DNA of 64,000 nt from Serpula lacrymans var. lacrymans S7.9 (lineage: Eukaryota; Basidiomycota; Agaricomycetes; Boletales; Serpulaceae), in NCBI RefSeq assembly GCF_000218685.1, contig NW_006763292.1, positions 620,562 through 684,561 of the forward strand. Reading direction: 5' to 3'. Under the pieces are notes generated by a model, which saw only the letters and a list, made by a program, of their open reading frames with translations, was not told the origin of the DNA and did no database searches. A program made the translations under genes and the position numbers. Below are positions 12,223 through 22,280 of the stretch, one piece after another. Position 1 is the stretch's first letter; each line of letters opens with the position of its first letter.

Positions 12223-14105
12223 CTTGTCCTCAAGTTCAGCAATGGTGTAATTCAATGACCCAAATAATCTATTCTACAACAGCTCCTTAAGCTTTACCTC
12301 CACTTTTGCATTACCGGACTTTTTCTACTCCAGCATGTCAACCCTACTATTGATCAGCAACTATTAATTCAACCACTCAGTTTGAAGATTTGCTGAGAAA
12401 TCAGCAATTTAGGGATATTTTCAACAAATATATAATAAATTTCTGCTTATCAGATCCTTGAAAGCAAGGACACTCAAAAAGACTTATTCAAACAAATCTG
12501 AGAACATTTCACTACTAAGTGCTCATACATCAAACAGCAAACAATACTTAATGCAAAACTCTCCAAATTTGAAGATCAAATATGCTGAATGTTGCTGGAG
12601 ATAGAATTTCTTAGGCAAGAAAATCTTTGCCTTTTTCAAAAAAAACTCCGAGTTGCAGACTGTAATCAATGGCCTATACCTCAACTAGAAAACTAGAAAC
12701 ATATCCCCAAAAAAACTAACTGAACTTTGGTGATTGCAAGGCTAATGAAAAATCAGGAATAACCCCTGCAAACCCTTCACAGCTAGCAATAGAACAGTGT
12801 ATTTGTCACCTAAACAGCATACTAATTTCACATCAAGAATAGACTGCTATTTGAGCAGCCACTTGTGTTGCTCAACACGCACTGTTCCAACTCCCCTTGT
12901 CAAGCTGCTGATGTCAAAAAGTCAAACCTTCTATAAACTACTTATGGTCAACATATCTGAGGGAGTGGGAGTTGGCCTTGATTGATATGGAATAGCAGCA
13001 GCTATTGCTTGCTCTCTATTCTAACCGTTGGAAGGCAGAGCACATTATTTCACAGTTATTAAGGACAAGCAAATTAAGTGAAGAAGTTGAGGCCAAAGAA
13101 GAGGAATCTGGAGACTATGCTACAACTAGCAATGTGTCTGTGTCTGACATGATAAAATAACACCATACAAAGTCAGGAGAGTCCCCAAGTGCTAAAAAAT
13201 CAAAGTTGGATGTCATAGTATCACTGCCTCTACATCAGTGGACAACAATATGCTGTTGTTTAATGATGGTAAGTTCCTCCACACTTTTATTTTGTTTCTA
13301 CCACTAACTTTTACTTAGCTGCTTGAAAATCACTCCCTCCCCCATCCTTTTCTTGCTGCCATTTCAACTACTGGGGGGAAAAAATACAGCATCAGCTTCA
13401 TTGAGGTTGATCAGTCAATCAACTCATTGAAAGGTATAGATATCCTTATTCATTCTTTTTTTATTGTTATTTACATTAATTTAGATAATTTTATACAGGA
13501 TTATCCCCAGTTCTCTGTTGGGCTGAACTTCCTTGACTCCATGGAACTCAAACCCAAATTCTTGCCCAGCATGCCAACTTCCAAAAGGCTCAATTTTTTA
13601 GAGCACACTGAGTCCTCTAACCCTAACTCACCATTTTGATGAAGACAACCATGGCATGTCATGGGCCATTCTTAATTTACATCTGACTCTATGATGTGTC
13701 TCACTGTCCTCAAGTTATGGGAGGCTGTAGGTAATTGCAGTACTGCATAGCATCTTGTTGCAGCTTCCATCAAGGTGTGCAAGGTCACTCAACACATCTG
13801 CTTTGAAGACAATTTTCCAATGTCATATCTATTGGTGGGAAATTATCTTCAGAATAAAGTTGATTGTTTCTGGGATATCTGGAAGGCTGCCAGTGGAGTG
13901 AGTCATTTTTATCTTTGGTCTTTTTTGTATGTATGCTACATAGTATATGTTTTACAGCCTGTATTCAAGGGCAAAAGCCCAACCAAGGCCTCTACTCCCT
14001 CCTCATCTCACACTCAGTCAAGAACAGTGCCCGCTTCCTCGTCATGTGCACTGTCAGTGCTTGCATCTGTAGCCGCAGCCTCATCTGCAACTTCAATCCC
14101 ACCGG
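12223..14105 (+). pseudogene. Unidentified multi-exon gene remnant
   Basis: I do not recognise this family. Plus-strand exon-like pieces are bounded by plausible splice sites: a lysine/glutamate-rich piece about 13080-13270, LENHSLPHPFLAAISTTGG (about 13320-13425), DYPQFSVGLNFLDSMELKP (about 13500-13635), and FEDNFPMSYLLVGNYLQNK with FWDIWKAASG ending at a GTGAGT donor near 13900. After an acceptor near 13958 a Ser/Ala/Thr-rich segment follows. In-frame stops (for example near 13165) and a likely frameshift near 13220 indicate decay. The stretch 12223-12900 shows no coding signal. The 3' side is cut by gypsy D2 sequence at about 14106. Confidence 0.3.
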
Positions 14106-14131
14106 TAATTTTGGCAACGCTACCTGAAAGG

Positions 14132-14461
14132 TGTTATGATACACAATTTTTGGACCTTTAAATTTCATTCTCTACCTCAATTTTCTTTCATAGTTTTTAC
14201 ACACTATGCCATACAGCATTTTCTATTTTGTTCAAACTCCACTTTCTCACGCTGTTCTGCTTTCCTTTATTTTTAGCTACAAGTCTCTCACGCAGTGAAG
14301 CTGGTCATATGGGCTGTGCCCTCTGACGTCATCAGCCACTGCCTTCATCAAACTGTATAGTACACATGTACAAATAGTCTGTAGATGTATATAAACCTCA
14401 ATAGGTCAAGGAGACTCCTCAGTGAGTCCTCCTGTTGTTTACCCACAACAAACGCGGTCCT
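14132..14461 (+). repeat. Solo LTR-A, 5' part (interrupted by copia-1)
   Basis: It starts TGTTATGATACACAATTTTT and carries the U3, TATA (GTATATAAACC) and R segments of LTR-A. It is broken at 14461 by copia-1 insertion (duplication GTCCT). The remaining 3' part is at 20374-20451. The left flank AAAGG and right flank GAAGG (20452-20456) are an imperfect 5-bp target duplication inside gypsy D2 coding sequence. Confidence 0.8.
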
Positions 14462-14781
14462 TGTTAGTTTTGGTGATTCTGCACCTTTGTGCTACCTATA
14501 TATTTTCATTCCTTTCTCTATCTATTCTTCTATCATTCACTATTGATTGTGTTCTCTATTATTTCGCCTTTATGGCTGCTTTGTTTACCTTTGTTTACAA
14601 AACTTCGGACAGTACTGCAGAGTCCAATGCTTCCTATTCTCTAGTTACTCACATTGGACTCTAGGTACTGTATACCTGTCATACTCTCTAATAATATAGT
14701 TACTCACATTGGACTCTAGTTCCAGTCCCTGATTGCTCTCAGCAAGTGGCTAGACACTTCCTTCAAGCTTTGTCCTTAATA
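14462..14781 (+). repeat. Copia-1 5' LTR
   Basis: It begins TGTTAGTTTTGG and ends CTTAATA, 320 bp. The only difference I found from the 3' LTR is C/T at 14774 (TGTCCTTAAT against TGTTCTTAAT). It contains a short internal direct repeat (GTTACTCACATTGGACTCTA) about 55 bp apart. Confidence 0.95.
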
Positions 14782-14800
14782 GGTTATGAGCCCTGTGCTC
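14782..14800 (+). promoter_or_regulatory. Copia-1 primer-binding site (half initiator tRNA-Met type)
   Basis: The sequence directly after the 5' LTR is GGTTATGAGCCCTGTGCTC. Its reverse complement, GAGCACAGGGCTCATAACC, matches the anticodon stem-loop half of eukaryotic initiator tRNA-Met (GGGCTCATAACC core). Drosophila copia and Ty5 are primed this way by a cleaved half-tRNA. The match is from memory of the tRNA sequence. Confidence 0.75.
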
Positions 14801-15787
14801 TAGCCATCTTCCTGACCTCATATCTCACCATCCAAGCGTCCTACTGCTTATCCATCGTAACCATCGTCTTCTGGGACTCTTATTATCTCATCCATCACCT
14901 CAGATTACTCTGATCTCATCTTGATCTCCAACAACAACTCCTTGTTGCAAGTTACCCCCATTTCGGACGCTTTTTTTGGTCTTATCTGCACCATATCTCG
15001 CCCAATCCTTATCTGATCGTCCTGTAACTTCTACCATCGTCTTCTACGGCCTAAATAACCCTAGGAGACCTGTCAGAGCGGTTGGATTTGAGCTGGATCT
15101 TTCTGTGAGCCTTCATCATCATTTGATCACCTTTTGGCCCTCTATTCCATATCTCCACATCCTGTGCTCAGATCTTGGCCCTATTTGAGCCATCTACTAC
15201 CCTATACTATTGCACTTTACACCGTCAATTTGGTGGCAATCCATCCATCTTATCTGTCTCTGCATCAATTTCGACTTTTTGCCCTATTTTTCGCTTTTTG
15301 GCATATCTGGTGTGTGCATAAAGCTCCAATCTTCTCTACTCTGTCCATTATCAGATAGAACAAGCCTATAGACTGTGAAGCTCGCCTGCATTGCCTCAGT
15401 TTGCTGTTGCCTAGAGCCTCTCTCAGTCTGCGGTGTTTGGGGAGCTTAAGTCACTTTGTTGACTCATATACAAGCCCTATTAACCAACACTGTCTCGAGG
15501 CGATTTCTCTGTTAATATCAGTGTGGAATTGAAAGGGGAACACAGGCGTAACCCTGTAGCAGCACTAGGAAGCCTTAGCACCCTCCTGAATCACTTTTGG
15601 ACACTTTTTGGACCCTATTTGGACCTATCCTTGCGCTTTCTGACCCTCTCCATATCCTCTCTCTACCGCCTCACCATCTTATCTGCTCGCCTCCTACTGT
15701 TGCCCATTGTCTTTGCCACTATTCCATTGCCTATAACCGTCTCCTACATCATTTATCATTGCTCTATTGTCTCATACAACACCCATC
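14801..15787 (+). other. Copia-1 leader, about 1 kb
   Basis: Between the primer site and the first in-frame ATG lie nearly 1000 bases without a convincing gene. The sequence is pyrimidine-rich (many CCATCT and CTCACC words), with several short out-of-frame ORFs. Such a long untranslated leader is unusual for a copia element. Confidence 0.6.
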
Positions 15788-18700
15788 ATGTCTGACTCTG
15801 ATCCCAAGTTCCATCCCTTGTCTGGCACTAACTACCCCCAGTGGAGTGGTGAAATGCAAGCTTGGTTGATGACCAAGGGACTGTGGAGGCTCGTCTCTGG
15901 CGCTGAAAAGTGTCCTGGGACTGACGCTGAAGCAATAGAGAAATGGGAGTTGAGAGCTGAAAAGGCTGCTGGTGCATTATACCTCAATGTCACCAAAGAG
16001 CAGCGCATCCATCTTGATGGCATCATTGATGAACCTGTCAAAATCTGGGAGAAACTGGCAATTGTGCACATCTCTAAGAAGCCTGGGACGAGATTTAATG
16101 CCTATGACGACTTCTTCTCTATCAGAAAGAAGGAGGACGAGTCCCTGCAGTCTCTCATGACCAGAATTGACGAAGGCATGCATCAGATTCAAAATCTTCG
16201 TCCTACTAGCTTCTCATTGTCTGAATTGGACGATGAATTGACATGCATGGCCATGATTAGGGCGCTTCCTGATCAATATGCCCACTTCACTTCATCTCTA
16301 CTACTTCTGGGCACCTTGGACAAGACCCAGCTCAGGGATGCTTTCCTTGCTGAAGAGGTCAATCGCCGTCGTCGTGCTGAAGTCGATTCTGCCTTGCATT
16401 CTTCGTCTACCACTGCCAATAGCACCTGCACCCATCCTAACTGCCATCATTGCAACCAATCCACCACCTCTATTCGCATTCAGTGTGATTTCTGTGGTTT
16501 ACTTGGTCATACTCAAGACAAATGCCACAGATACATTGCTAGTCGCCAACAGGCAGTGGAGGGTGCTAAGAATCGCTACAAGCGTGGCAATAAGGCTCAG
16601 GCAGGCTCCAGCAACTCTCAGAATACCTTTCAGCAGCCCAAATCTTCGCCCAACAATGCCAATTCATCTACTGTGGTCACTGAATCAGCTGGAAATGCAA
16701 GTCTTCGTTCCGTTCATCCCTCTGATCCTCATTGCCCTCTCCAACTTGATGCTGACATTGATTGGAATGCAGACACAGGCGCCACTTCTCATATGACACC
16801 TCATCATCATTGGGTGCACCACTATACCCCATATTGTGTGCCAATCAAGCTGGCTGATCACACTGTTGTCTATTCAGCTGGTGTTGGTACTGTGGTGTTT
16901 AATCCTGTGATGAATGGCAAAGTGGCTAGGGCTGTGGAATTCTCTAGAGTGCTCCATGTACCAGATCTTCGAAATAATCTCCTCTCAGTCTTGTATTTAA
17001 CTCGTCAAAGTGGTTTCAATGTCACTATTTCGTCTCATTCCATGTCCTTTATGCGTGACAACACTCTCTTGTTCACTGCAACTATCAATGATAACAATGC
17101 AGCATTCCTTGATGGATCTACTGCTGCTTGTGTTGAATTGGGACATTTTACTGCGACTATACCACTTGATTTGATGCTCTGGCATCGTAGATTGGCTCAC
17201 CACCATCATGCTGATGTCAAGAGACTGATACAGAGAGATCTGGTCACTGGGCTTACACTGGAATCCAAGGCTGCTCCTGATCCTGTCTGTGAACCGTGCT
17301 TGTCTGGCAAAATGCATGCCAATCCATTCCCCTCATCTGATACTCGCTCTGCTCATCCTTTGGACCTCATCCATTCTGATGTACACCAAGTCTCTTCCCC
17401 CACATTCTCTGGTTATCGCTACTGGGTCACCTTCATTGACGATCACAGTCGATTCCGTGTTGTTGTGCCTCTCAAGGCCAAGTCAGATGTCTTTGATGAT
17501 TTCAAGAGATTCAAGGCTTATGCTGAGACTCAATTGGAGTGTAAAATCAAGGCTCTGCGTGGTGACAAAGGGGGAGAGTACATGTCCAAGGAATTTGAGC
17601 AATTCACAGATGACCATGGGATTGTCAGACAGCATACCACCAGGAATCATCCTCAGCAGAATGGTGTGGCAGAGCAAGCAAACAGACTTCTGACTGAGCG
17701 TATCACTGCCATGTTATCAGAGTCTGCATTGCCTAACAGCTTCTGGGGTGAATGTCTGTCTGCTTTGGTGCATGTCTGGAACAGGTGTCCCACTGATGCA
17801 GTGGCCCATGCCACTCCATTTGAGTTGTGGTATGGACGCAAGCCTGACATGTCTCACCTTCGCATTTGGGGCTGCACTGCCTATGTGCATGTGCAAAAGG
17901 ACAAAAGAGGCGTCTTTGGCTCTCATATGGAGAAATGTGTGTTCATTGGTTACCCTGAGGGGTACAAGGGATGGAAATTCTACAATCCTACCACCAAGTG
18001 CACTGTTATCTCTGAGAGAGCTGATTTTGATGAGCGCTACTTCCCTGGCTTGAAGAGGTCTTCTGACAATGTCCCACCTCCACCTCCCACTCCACCTTCG
18101 CTATCCATGCCATTGGGCCTGATTGAGGATATCCCTGCACCAGGTCCAGGGGGAGATATGGGCCCACCAGCTGTGCTTCAGCAGCCTCAGCCATTGCCTG
18201 ACAATGGGCCTCATTTGGACCTTGATGCAAAACCACCTGTGAATCAACCTCCTGAGCTTCCAAATCACCCTCCTCATCGCTCACCTTCTCCTGACTTGCC
18301 TATTGCACTGAGACGCCCTGTAAGGGCTAGGAGACCACCTAGACCATGGTGGCTTCAACACAGACAACCTACTCCTGCCATTGAGAGTGATGACAGTGAT
18401 TCTGAGGCAGTTGATGATGAAGTAGCACACTTTGGAGACTCTGCTGAGCCTAGGTTGTTTGCAGATGCAATGAAGCGTCCTGATGCAGATAAATGGAGAG
18501 AGGCAACCATGGAAGAGCTTCAAGCTCATGAGCGCAATGGTACTTGGTCACTAGTGGAACTACCTCCTGGAGTCAAGGCTATTGGTGGCAAGTGGGTCTT
18601 CAAGATCAAGCGCAACTCAGATGGCACTGTTGAGCGCTACAAGGCCAGATATGTGGCCAAAGGTTATAACCAGCGCCCTGGCTTTGATTTCCTCGAAATA

Positions 18701-20251
18701 TTTGCACCTACTGTCCGCATATCATCCATCAGAGTTGTCCTTGCCATTGCAGCCATCCACAACCTCCATTTGCGCTCCATTGACATTTCCCATGCATTCC
18801 TGAATGGAGTCATGGATGTCAAGGTCTACATGCATCAGCCAGAGGGATTCCATCAGGGTCCTCGCAATCTTGTTTGCCAGTTGGACATGGCCATCTATGG
18901 GACAAAGCAGGGAGGCAGAATGTGGAACCAGAAGATGCACACTGTGCTTGAAAAACTCGGATTCAAGCGTACTTATTCAGACTCTGCCATCTATGTCTTT
19001 AACAGAGCTGATGTGCGCATTATCCTGCCTGTCTTTGTTGATGACATGACACTGACATCCACTTCTACTTCTGCACTTGACCAAGCTGTCAAGGACCTCT
19101 CCCTGCACTTTAAGCTTCGTGATCTTGGCCCTACTTCTTACCTACTTGGTATTTCCATCACTAGAGACCTAAGTAATCGCACCATCTCCCTCTCCCAACA
19201 TCAGTACACTCTGGACATTCTGGAGCGCTTTGGCATGAAGGACTGCAAGCCTGTGTCCACTCCCATGGATCCTGGTTTGCGCCTCACCAAGGACATGTCT
19301 CCCAAAACATCCAGTGATGCTGCTTTGATGAAGGACATTCCCTACCTTGCTGCTGTTGGTGCTCTGATGTATCTGGCCACTACAACTCGTCCTGACATTG
19401 CCTACACTGTTGGAGTCCTTGCCAGATATAACTCTAATCCTGGTCTTACTCACTGGAGCGCTGTCAAGCACTTGTTCCGCTACTTGCAAGGCACCCTTGA
19501 TCATTCCCTTGTCCTTGGTCCTGATCCCAATTCCACTGAACTCTTCACCACTTTCTCTGATGCTGATCATGGTGGTGACAAGGACTCTGGTCGTTCTACT
19601 GGTGCCTATATTGTCAAGATGGGATCTGGTGCTGTCTCCTGGAGCTCCAAGCTTCAGAACATTGTTGCTCTGTCCACCACTGAAGCAGAATACATTGCTG
19701 CTGTTGAGGCTGGCAAAGAGATTTGCTGGATGCGAAATTTGTTGAAGGAAATGGGCTATCCTATCACCTCTCCTTCCACCCTTCATATTGACAACCAATC
19801 TGCCATCTCTGTATCCAAGAACCCTGAGCACCATGGTCGGATGAAACACCTTGATCTGCGATGGCATTGGTTGAGAGATGTTGTTGACTCTGGGCAGATT
19901 GCTCCTACCTTTGTTCCCACTGCTGAAATGCCTGCAGACTTGTTGACCAAGGCTCTTGCCAAGCCTAAAGTGGAAGTGTTCAGGAAGATGATGGGACTTA
20001 TTAGATCAGGGGGAGCTGATGCTTGGGAGGTGCAGCATCAGGGGGGAGTGTTAGTTTTGGTGATTCTGCACCTTTGTGCTACCTATATATTTTCATTCCT
20101 TTCTCTATCTATTCTTCTATCATTCACTATTGATTGTGTTCTCTATTATTTCGCCTTTATGGCTGCTTTGTTTACCTTTGTTTACAAAACTTCGGACAGT
20201 ACTGCAGAGTCCAATGCTTCCTATTCTCTAGTTACTCACATTGGACTCTAG
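15788..20251 (+). CDS. Copia-1 gag-pol polyprotein
   Basis: An uninterrupted frame of 1487 codons from the ATG at 15788 (MSDSDPKFHPLSG). Domains: Gag of the copia/UBN2 type (about 1-230); CCHC knuckle CDFCGLLGHTQDKC (about 233-246); protease with DTGATSHM (Asp about 329); GAG-pre-integrase with LWHRRLAH (about 464) and CEPCLSGK; integrase with Asp about 531, Asp about 593 and Glu about 629, a D-35-E spacing; reverse transcriptase with IYGTKQGGRMW and catalytic VFVDDM (Asp 1085 and 1086); RNase H with SDADHGGD (about 1258), STTEAEY and HIDNQSA. All catalytic residues I can check are present. Gag and Pol are one frame with no frameshift. The frame runs through the polypurine tract into the 3' LTR, adding about 68 mostly hydrophobic residues. 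Confidence 0.95.
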   Translation: MSDSDPKFHPLSGTNYPQWSGEMQAWLMTKGLWRLVSGAEKCPGTDAEAIEKWELRAEKAAGALYLNVTKEQRIHLDGIIDEPVKIWEKLAIVHISKKPGTRFNAYDDFFSIRKKEDESLQSLMTRIDEGMHQIQNLRPTSFSLSELDDELTCMAMIRALPDQYAHFTSSLLLLGTLDKTQLRDAFLAEEVNRRRRAEVDSALHSSSTTANSTCTHPNCHHCNQSTTSIRIQCDFCGLLGHTQDKCHRYIASRQQAVEGAKNRYKRGNKAQAGSSNSQNTFQQPKSSPNNANSSTVVTESAGNASLRSVHPSDPHCPLQLDADIDWNADTGATSHMTPHHHWVHHYTPYCVPIKLADHTVVYSAGVGTVVFNPVMNGKVARAVEFSRVLHVPDLRNNLLSVLYLTRQSGFNVTISSHSMSFMRDNTLLFTATINDNNAAFLDGSTAACVELGHFTATIPLDLMLWHRRLAHHHHADVKRLIQRDLVTGLTLESKAAPDPVCEPCLSGKMHANPFPSSDTRSAHPLDLIHSDVHQVSSPTFSGYRYWVTFIDDHSRFRVVVPLKAKSDVFDDFKRFKAYAETQLECKIKALRGDKGGEYMSKEFEQFTDDHGIVRQHTTRNHPQQNGVAEQANRLLTERITAMLSESALPNSFWGECLSALVHVWNRCPTDAVAHATPFELWYGRKPDMSHLRIWGCTAYVHVQKDKRGVFGSHMEKCVFIGYPEGYKGWKFYNPTTKCTVISERADFDERYFPGLKRSSDNVPPPPPTPPSLSMPLGLIEDIPAPGPGGDMGPPAVLQQPQPLPDNGPHLDLDAKPPVNQPPELPNHPPHRSPSPDLPIALRRPVRARRPPRPWWLQHRQPTPAIESDDSDSEAVDDEVAHFGDSAEPRLFADAMKRPDADKWREATMEELQAHERNGTWSLVELPPGVKAIGGKWVFKIKRNSDGTVERYKARYVAKGYNQRPGFDFLEIFAPTVRISSIRVVLAIAAIHNLHLRSIDISHAFLNGVMDVKVYMHQPEGFHQGPRNLVCQLDMAIYGTKQGGRMWNQKMHTVLEKLGFKRTYSDSAIYVFNRADVRIILPVFVDDMTLTSTSTSALDQAVKDLSLHFKLRDLGPTSYLLGISITRDLSNRTISLSQHQYTLDILERFGMKDCKPVSTPMDPGLRLTKDMSPKTSSDAALMKDIPYLAAVGALMYLATTTRPDIAYTVGVLARYNSNPGLTHWSAVKHLFRYLQGTLDHSLVLGPDPNSTELFTTFSDADHGGDKDSGRSTGAYIVKMGSGAVSWSSKLQNIVALSTTEAEYIAAVEAGKEICWMRNLLKEMGYPITSPSTLHIDNQSAISVSKNPEHHGRMKHLDLRWHWLRDVVDSGQIAPTFVPTAEMPADLLTKALAKPKVEVFRKMMGLIRSGGADAWEVQHQGGVLVLVILHLCATYIFSFLSLSILLSFTIDCVLYYFAFMAALFTFVYKTSDSTAESNASYSLVTHIGL
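20036..20048 (+). promoter_or_regulatory. Copia-1 polypurine tract
   Basis: CATCAGGGGGGAG directly precedes the 3' LTR, the expected plus-strand priming site. A similar purine run (GATCAGGGGGAG) lies about 35 bases upstream. Confidence 0.85.
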
Positions 20252-20368
20252 GTACTGTATACCTGTCATACTCTCTAATAATATAGTTACTCACATTGGA
20301 CTCTAGTTCCAGTCCCTGATTGCTCTCAGCAAGTGGCTAGACACTTCCTTCAAGCTTTGTTCTTAATA
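20049..20368 (+). repeat. Copia-1 3' LTR
   Basis: 320 bp, TGTTAG to TTAATA, nearly identical to the 5' LTR. The stop of the gag-pol frame lies inside it at 20249-20251. Confidence 0.95.
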
Positions 20369-20373
20369 GTCCT

Positions 20374-20451
20374 ATTATAAGGGGTATCCACTCCCACTCA
20401 CTTCACTCCTGCTTGTCTAAGTTGCGCCAGAGTATACAAACTTTTGGTACA
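20374..20451 (+). repeat. Solo LTR-A, 3' part
   Basis: This continues the LTR broken at 14461: AAGGGGTATCCACTCCC to CAAACTTTTGGTACA. The terminal TTGTTACA is shortened by about 4 bases relative to other LTR-A copies. Confidence 0.7.
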
Positions 20452-20981
20452 GAAGGTTCTGCTTCTCTAGTCAATGTCATTACAGCTCACAAGAACCTGG
20501 AATACTTCTCCACAACTAAACTCCTGACCTGGCGACAAGCCTACTGGTTGGAGTTCCTATTGCAGTTCAACATGGTCATCTGTTTCTGCCCAGGACATCT
20601 TGGAACTAAACCAGACACTCTAACTAGACAATGGGATGTCTACCCCAAAAAGGGGGATAGCGACTATGCCAGAGTCAACCCACAAAACTTCTGACTGGTC
20701 TGTACTACCAAGCAACTGATTTTGTCCTTACAAGCCTCATTCCTGATTGAGCCAGTACTCTGAGCCATCTCCATAATGGACTCTGAGCTGCTCCACCAGG
20801 ACATACTTGCCTCATTGACTATTGACCCAGTTTCTGCTGCACTCCTCACAAACCCTCCTCTGAATGAACCCTTGCTGGTTTATCAACCTCAATGGTTTCT
20901 TTTGGTGTGACAACCGCCTCTACGTCCCAGATGCTAATAATGTCCGGCTCCAAGTCCTTAGGGACAAACATGATCACCTTT
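20452..20981 (+). pseudogene. Gypsy D2 pol fragment: RNase H end and integrase linker
   Basis: It closely parallels gypsy D1 (minus strand, 55.6-54.8 kb): HKNLEYFSTTKLLTWRQA, GHLGTKPDTLTRQWDVYPK, then VLRDKHDHLF. Reading RYLKG just before the solo LTR (14106-14131) continues in frame as GSASLV after it, so the element once spanned the LTR insertion. Stops occur at about 20691 and 20760. The rest of integrase is missing at 20981, where a copia-2 LTR piece replaces it. Confidence 0.8.
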
Positions 20982-21102
20982 TTGCTACTCGCTATAGTAT
21001 AATGACTCCTAGGAGAACAATGGTGACTCCATGGAGTGGTGGCTATGCTCCATGGAGAACAATGGCTGCTTCGTCAGAGACCGGGTTTATCTGGTTTTGT
21101 CA
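20982..21102 (-). repeat. Copia-2 LTR 5' fragment
   Basis: Reverse-strand match to the first ~100 bases of the LTR at 1262, from TGACAAAACC to GAGTAGCA. It has one extra GGAGAACAATGGTGACTCC-type duplication. It sits where gypsy D2 integrase and most of the chromodomain are deleted. Confidence 0.7.
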
Positions 21103-21435
21103 AATGAGACCTCCTGGATACTGACAATGGAACTAGGGAATGCTCCGAACTAGTCTCCACTTTTTATGCAGTGTACCCTGTCAAACCTGGTCTGTATCTA
21201 TGGGCCTAGTCTTTGGGACTTACCTCAGCATGGACTTATGCTCTCTTGGACTTATACTTACTTGGACTTACTCAGCACTCACTCGTTTTGCTCATTTTAC
21301 TTGGACTTACTCACACGGGTCTTTTTTGGCCAGAACAAAGAAATAATTTCAAAAAAAAAGAGAAAAAAAAGAAAAACTATAGTACATCTATTCTATGGTA
21401 CGGTAGGTTTTGGTTTAAGGAGGGGAGAGTTTTCT
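21103..21435 (+). pseudogene. Gypsy D2 chromodomain tail and 3' region
   Basis: From about 21104 (GAGACCTCCTGGATACTGAC) the sequence aligns with the end of the gypsy D1 chromodomain region (reverse complement of 53560-53690). It then continues into a stretch of repeated GGACTTAC words (21200-21315), also present in D1 at 53510-53580. The last part is an A-rich run (about 21340-21375) before the antisense ORF. Confidence 0.6.
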
Positions 21436-22272
21436 TTACTCCTCACCCTGCCCCTCTGACTCCGGCACCTCCAGAACTTGCAGAGTTCCCATCTCCACTT
21501 CTTCCTCTTCCTCCTCTTCTTCCTCCTGCCCTTCCCACCTATATATGTTAAAGTGCCTCATCTCCTCAAAACAATCTCTGAGCTCTGTGGCTGTCTGCCT
21601 CCATAAGCTCCTCCTCCCTAACCTCAGACTCCTTGTTGGAGTCTGACCACACCAGATCCACCAGGTGGTAGAGGGTTTTCTCCCTCAGGTCAGCCAGGAG
21701 CTGCCTGGTGGCCCTCTGCTCTTACAGTAATGCCCCCAGCAGATCCACCATCTGGGCCTGCCATCCCTCCTTTGACTTCTCTGTTGCGGACACCACCACT
21801 TTTTTCTTCTTCGTTTGGTGCTCTGCAATCTCCAAGGCCTCCAACTCCACTGGAGCCCTGCTCTTCCCTTTGCTGGGACCTGTGACTGTGTTCCTCTCCT
21901 CCTTGCACCAGCAGTTGGCCACCTTGCAATTTGCGCAGGTGCACACCTGTTGTCCCCTACCATTGTACTGGCACTCAAGCCCTGGGACACGCAGGTGGAG
22001 CAGGGATACCTAGACTGCATCTCCCCTGACTCCGCCACCTCCTTCTCCTTTTCCTTCTCTGCATTCTCCCTCTTGACTCTCTGCCTCTCCTCCTCAGCCT
22101 TTTGGGCCTCTGCTGCCCGCCACACACTTCCTCCTCCACCCTTTTTAACTCCTCCTTGAGCTGGTGTTTGGCCTCTGCCATCTCCACATGGAAATGGGCC
22201 ATCTTGGCTATCCCGCTTTTGGGGGCATTGGGCATGGTGGTTGTGGTTGGTGGAGGTTGGGGTGGAAGGCAT
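21436..22272 (-). pseudogene. Gypsy D2 antisense ORF (coiled-coil, cysteine-rich protein)
   Basis: An ORF antisense to gypsy D2 pol, lying between the chromodomain and the 3' LTR. Reading the best frame piecewise, it begins at the ATG at 22270-22272, has a Lys/Glu-rich coiled-coil part (VEMAEAKHQLKEELKR, AEEERQRVKRENAEKE), then the cysteine blocks YPCSTCVSQGL and CTCANCKVANCWC, a basic stretch, and a leucine-rich helix (GWQAQMVDLLGALL). It ends in an acidic tail with a stop at 21436. At least two frameshifts are present. It is homologous to the ORF at 52647-53386. I recall similar short CxxC/coiled-coil proteins as very abundant in Agaricomycetes. Function is unknown, but the cysteine pairs suggest metal binding. 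Confidence 0.6.
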
Positions 22273-22280
22273 AGTTTTGT

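Larger units (their letters stand above)
14462..20368 (+). mobile_element. Copia-1: full-length Ty1/copia retrotransposon
   Basis: A complete element of 5907 bp flanked by the perfect target duplication GTCCT (14457-14461 and 20369-20373). Two 320-bp LTRs differ by one base by eye. They enclose a tRNA-iMet-type primer site, a leader of about 1 kb, one long gag-pol frame and a polypurine tract. The almost identical LTRs and open frame indicate a very recent insertion and a potentially autonomous copy. It lies inside an older solo LTR-A, which lies in gypsy D2. A solo LTR of the same family is at 30279-30598. Confidence 0.95.

Noticed and set aside
15767..15787. Start of the copia-1 polyprotein upstream of 15788
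   Set aside because: The frame is open upstream to 15767, but the codon there is TTG; the first ATG in frame is at 15788.
19169..19867. A 232-codon minus-strand ORF over copia-1 RNase H
   Set aside because: Shadow of the strongly coding plus strand; no recognisable domain.
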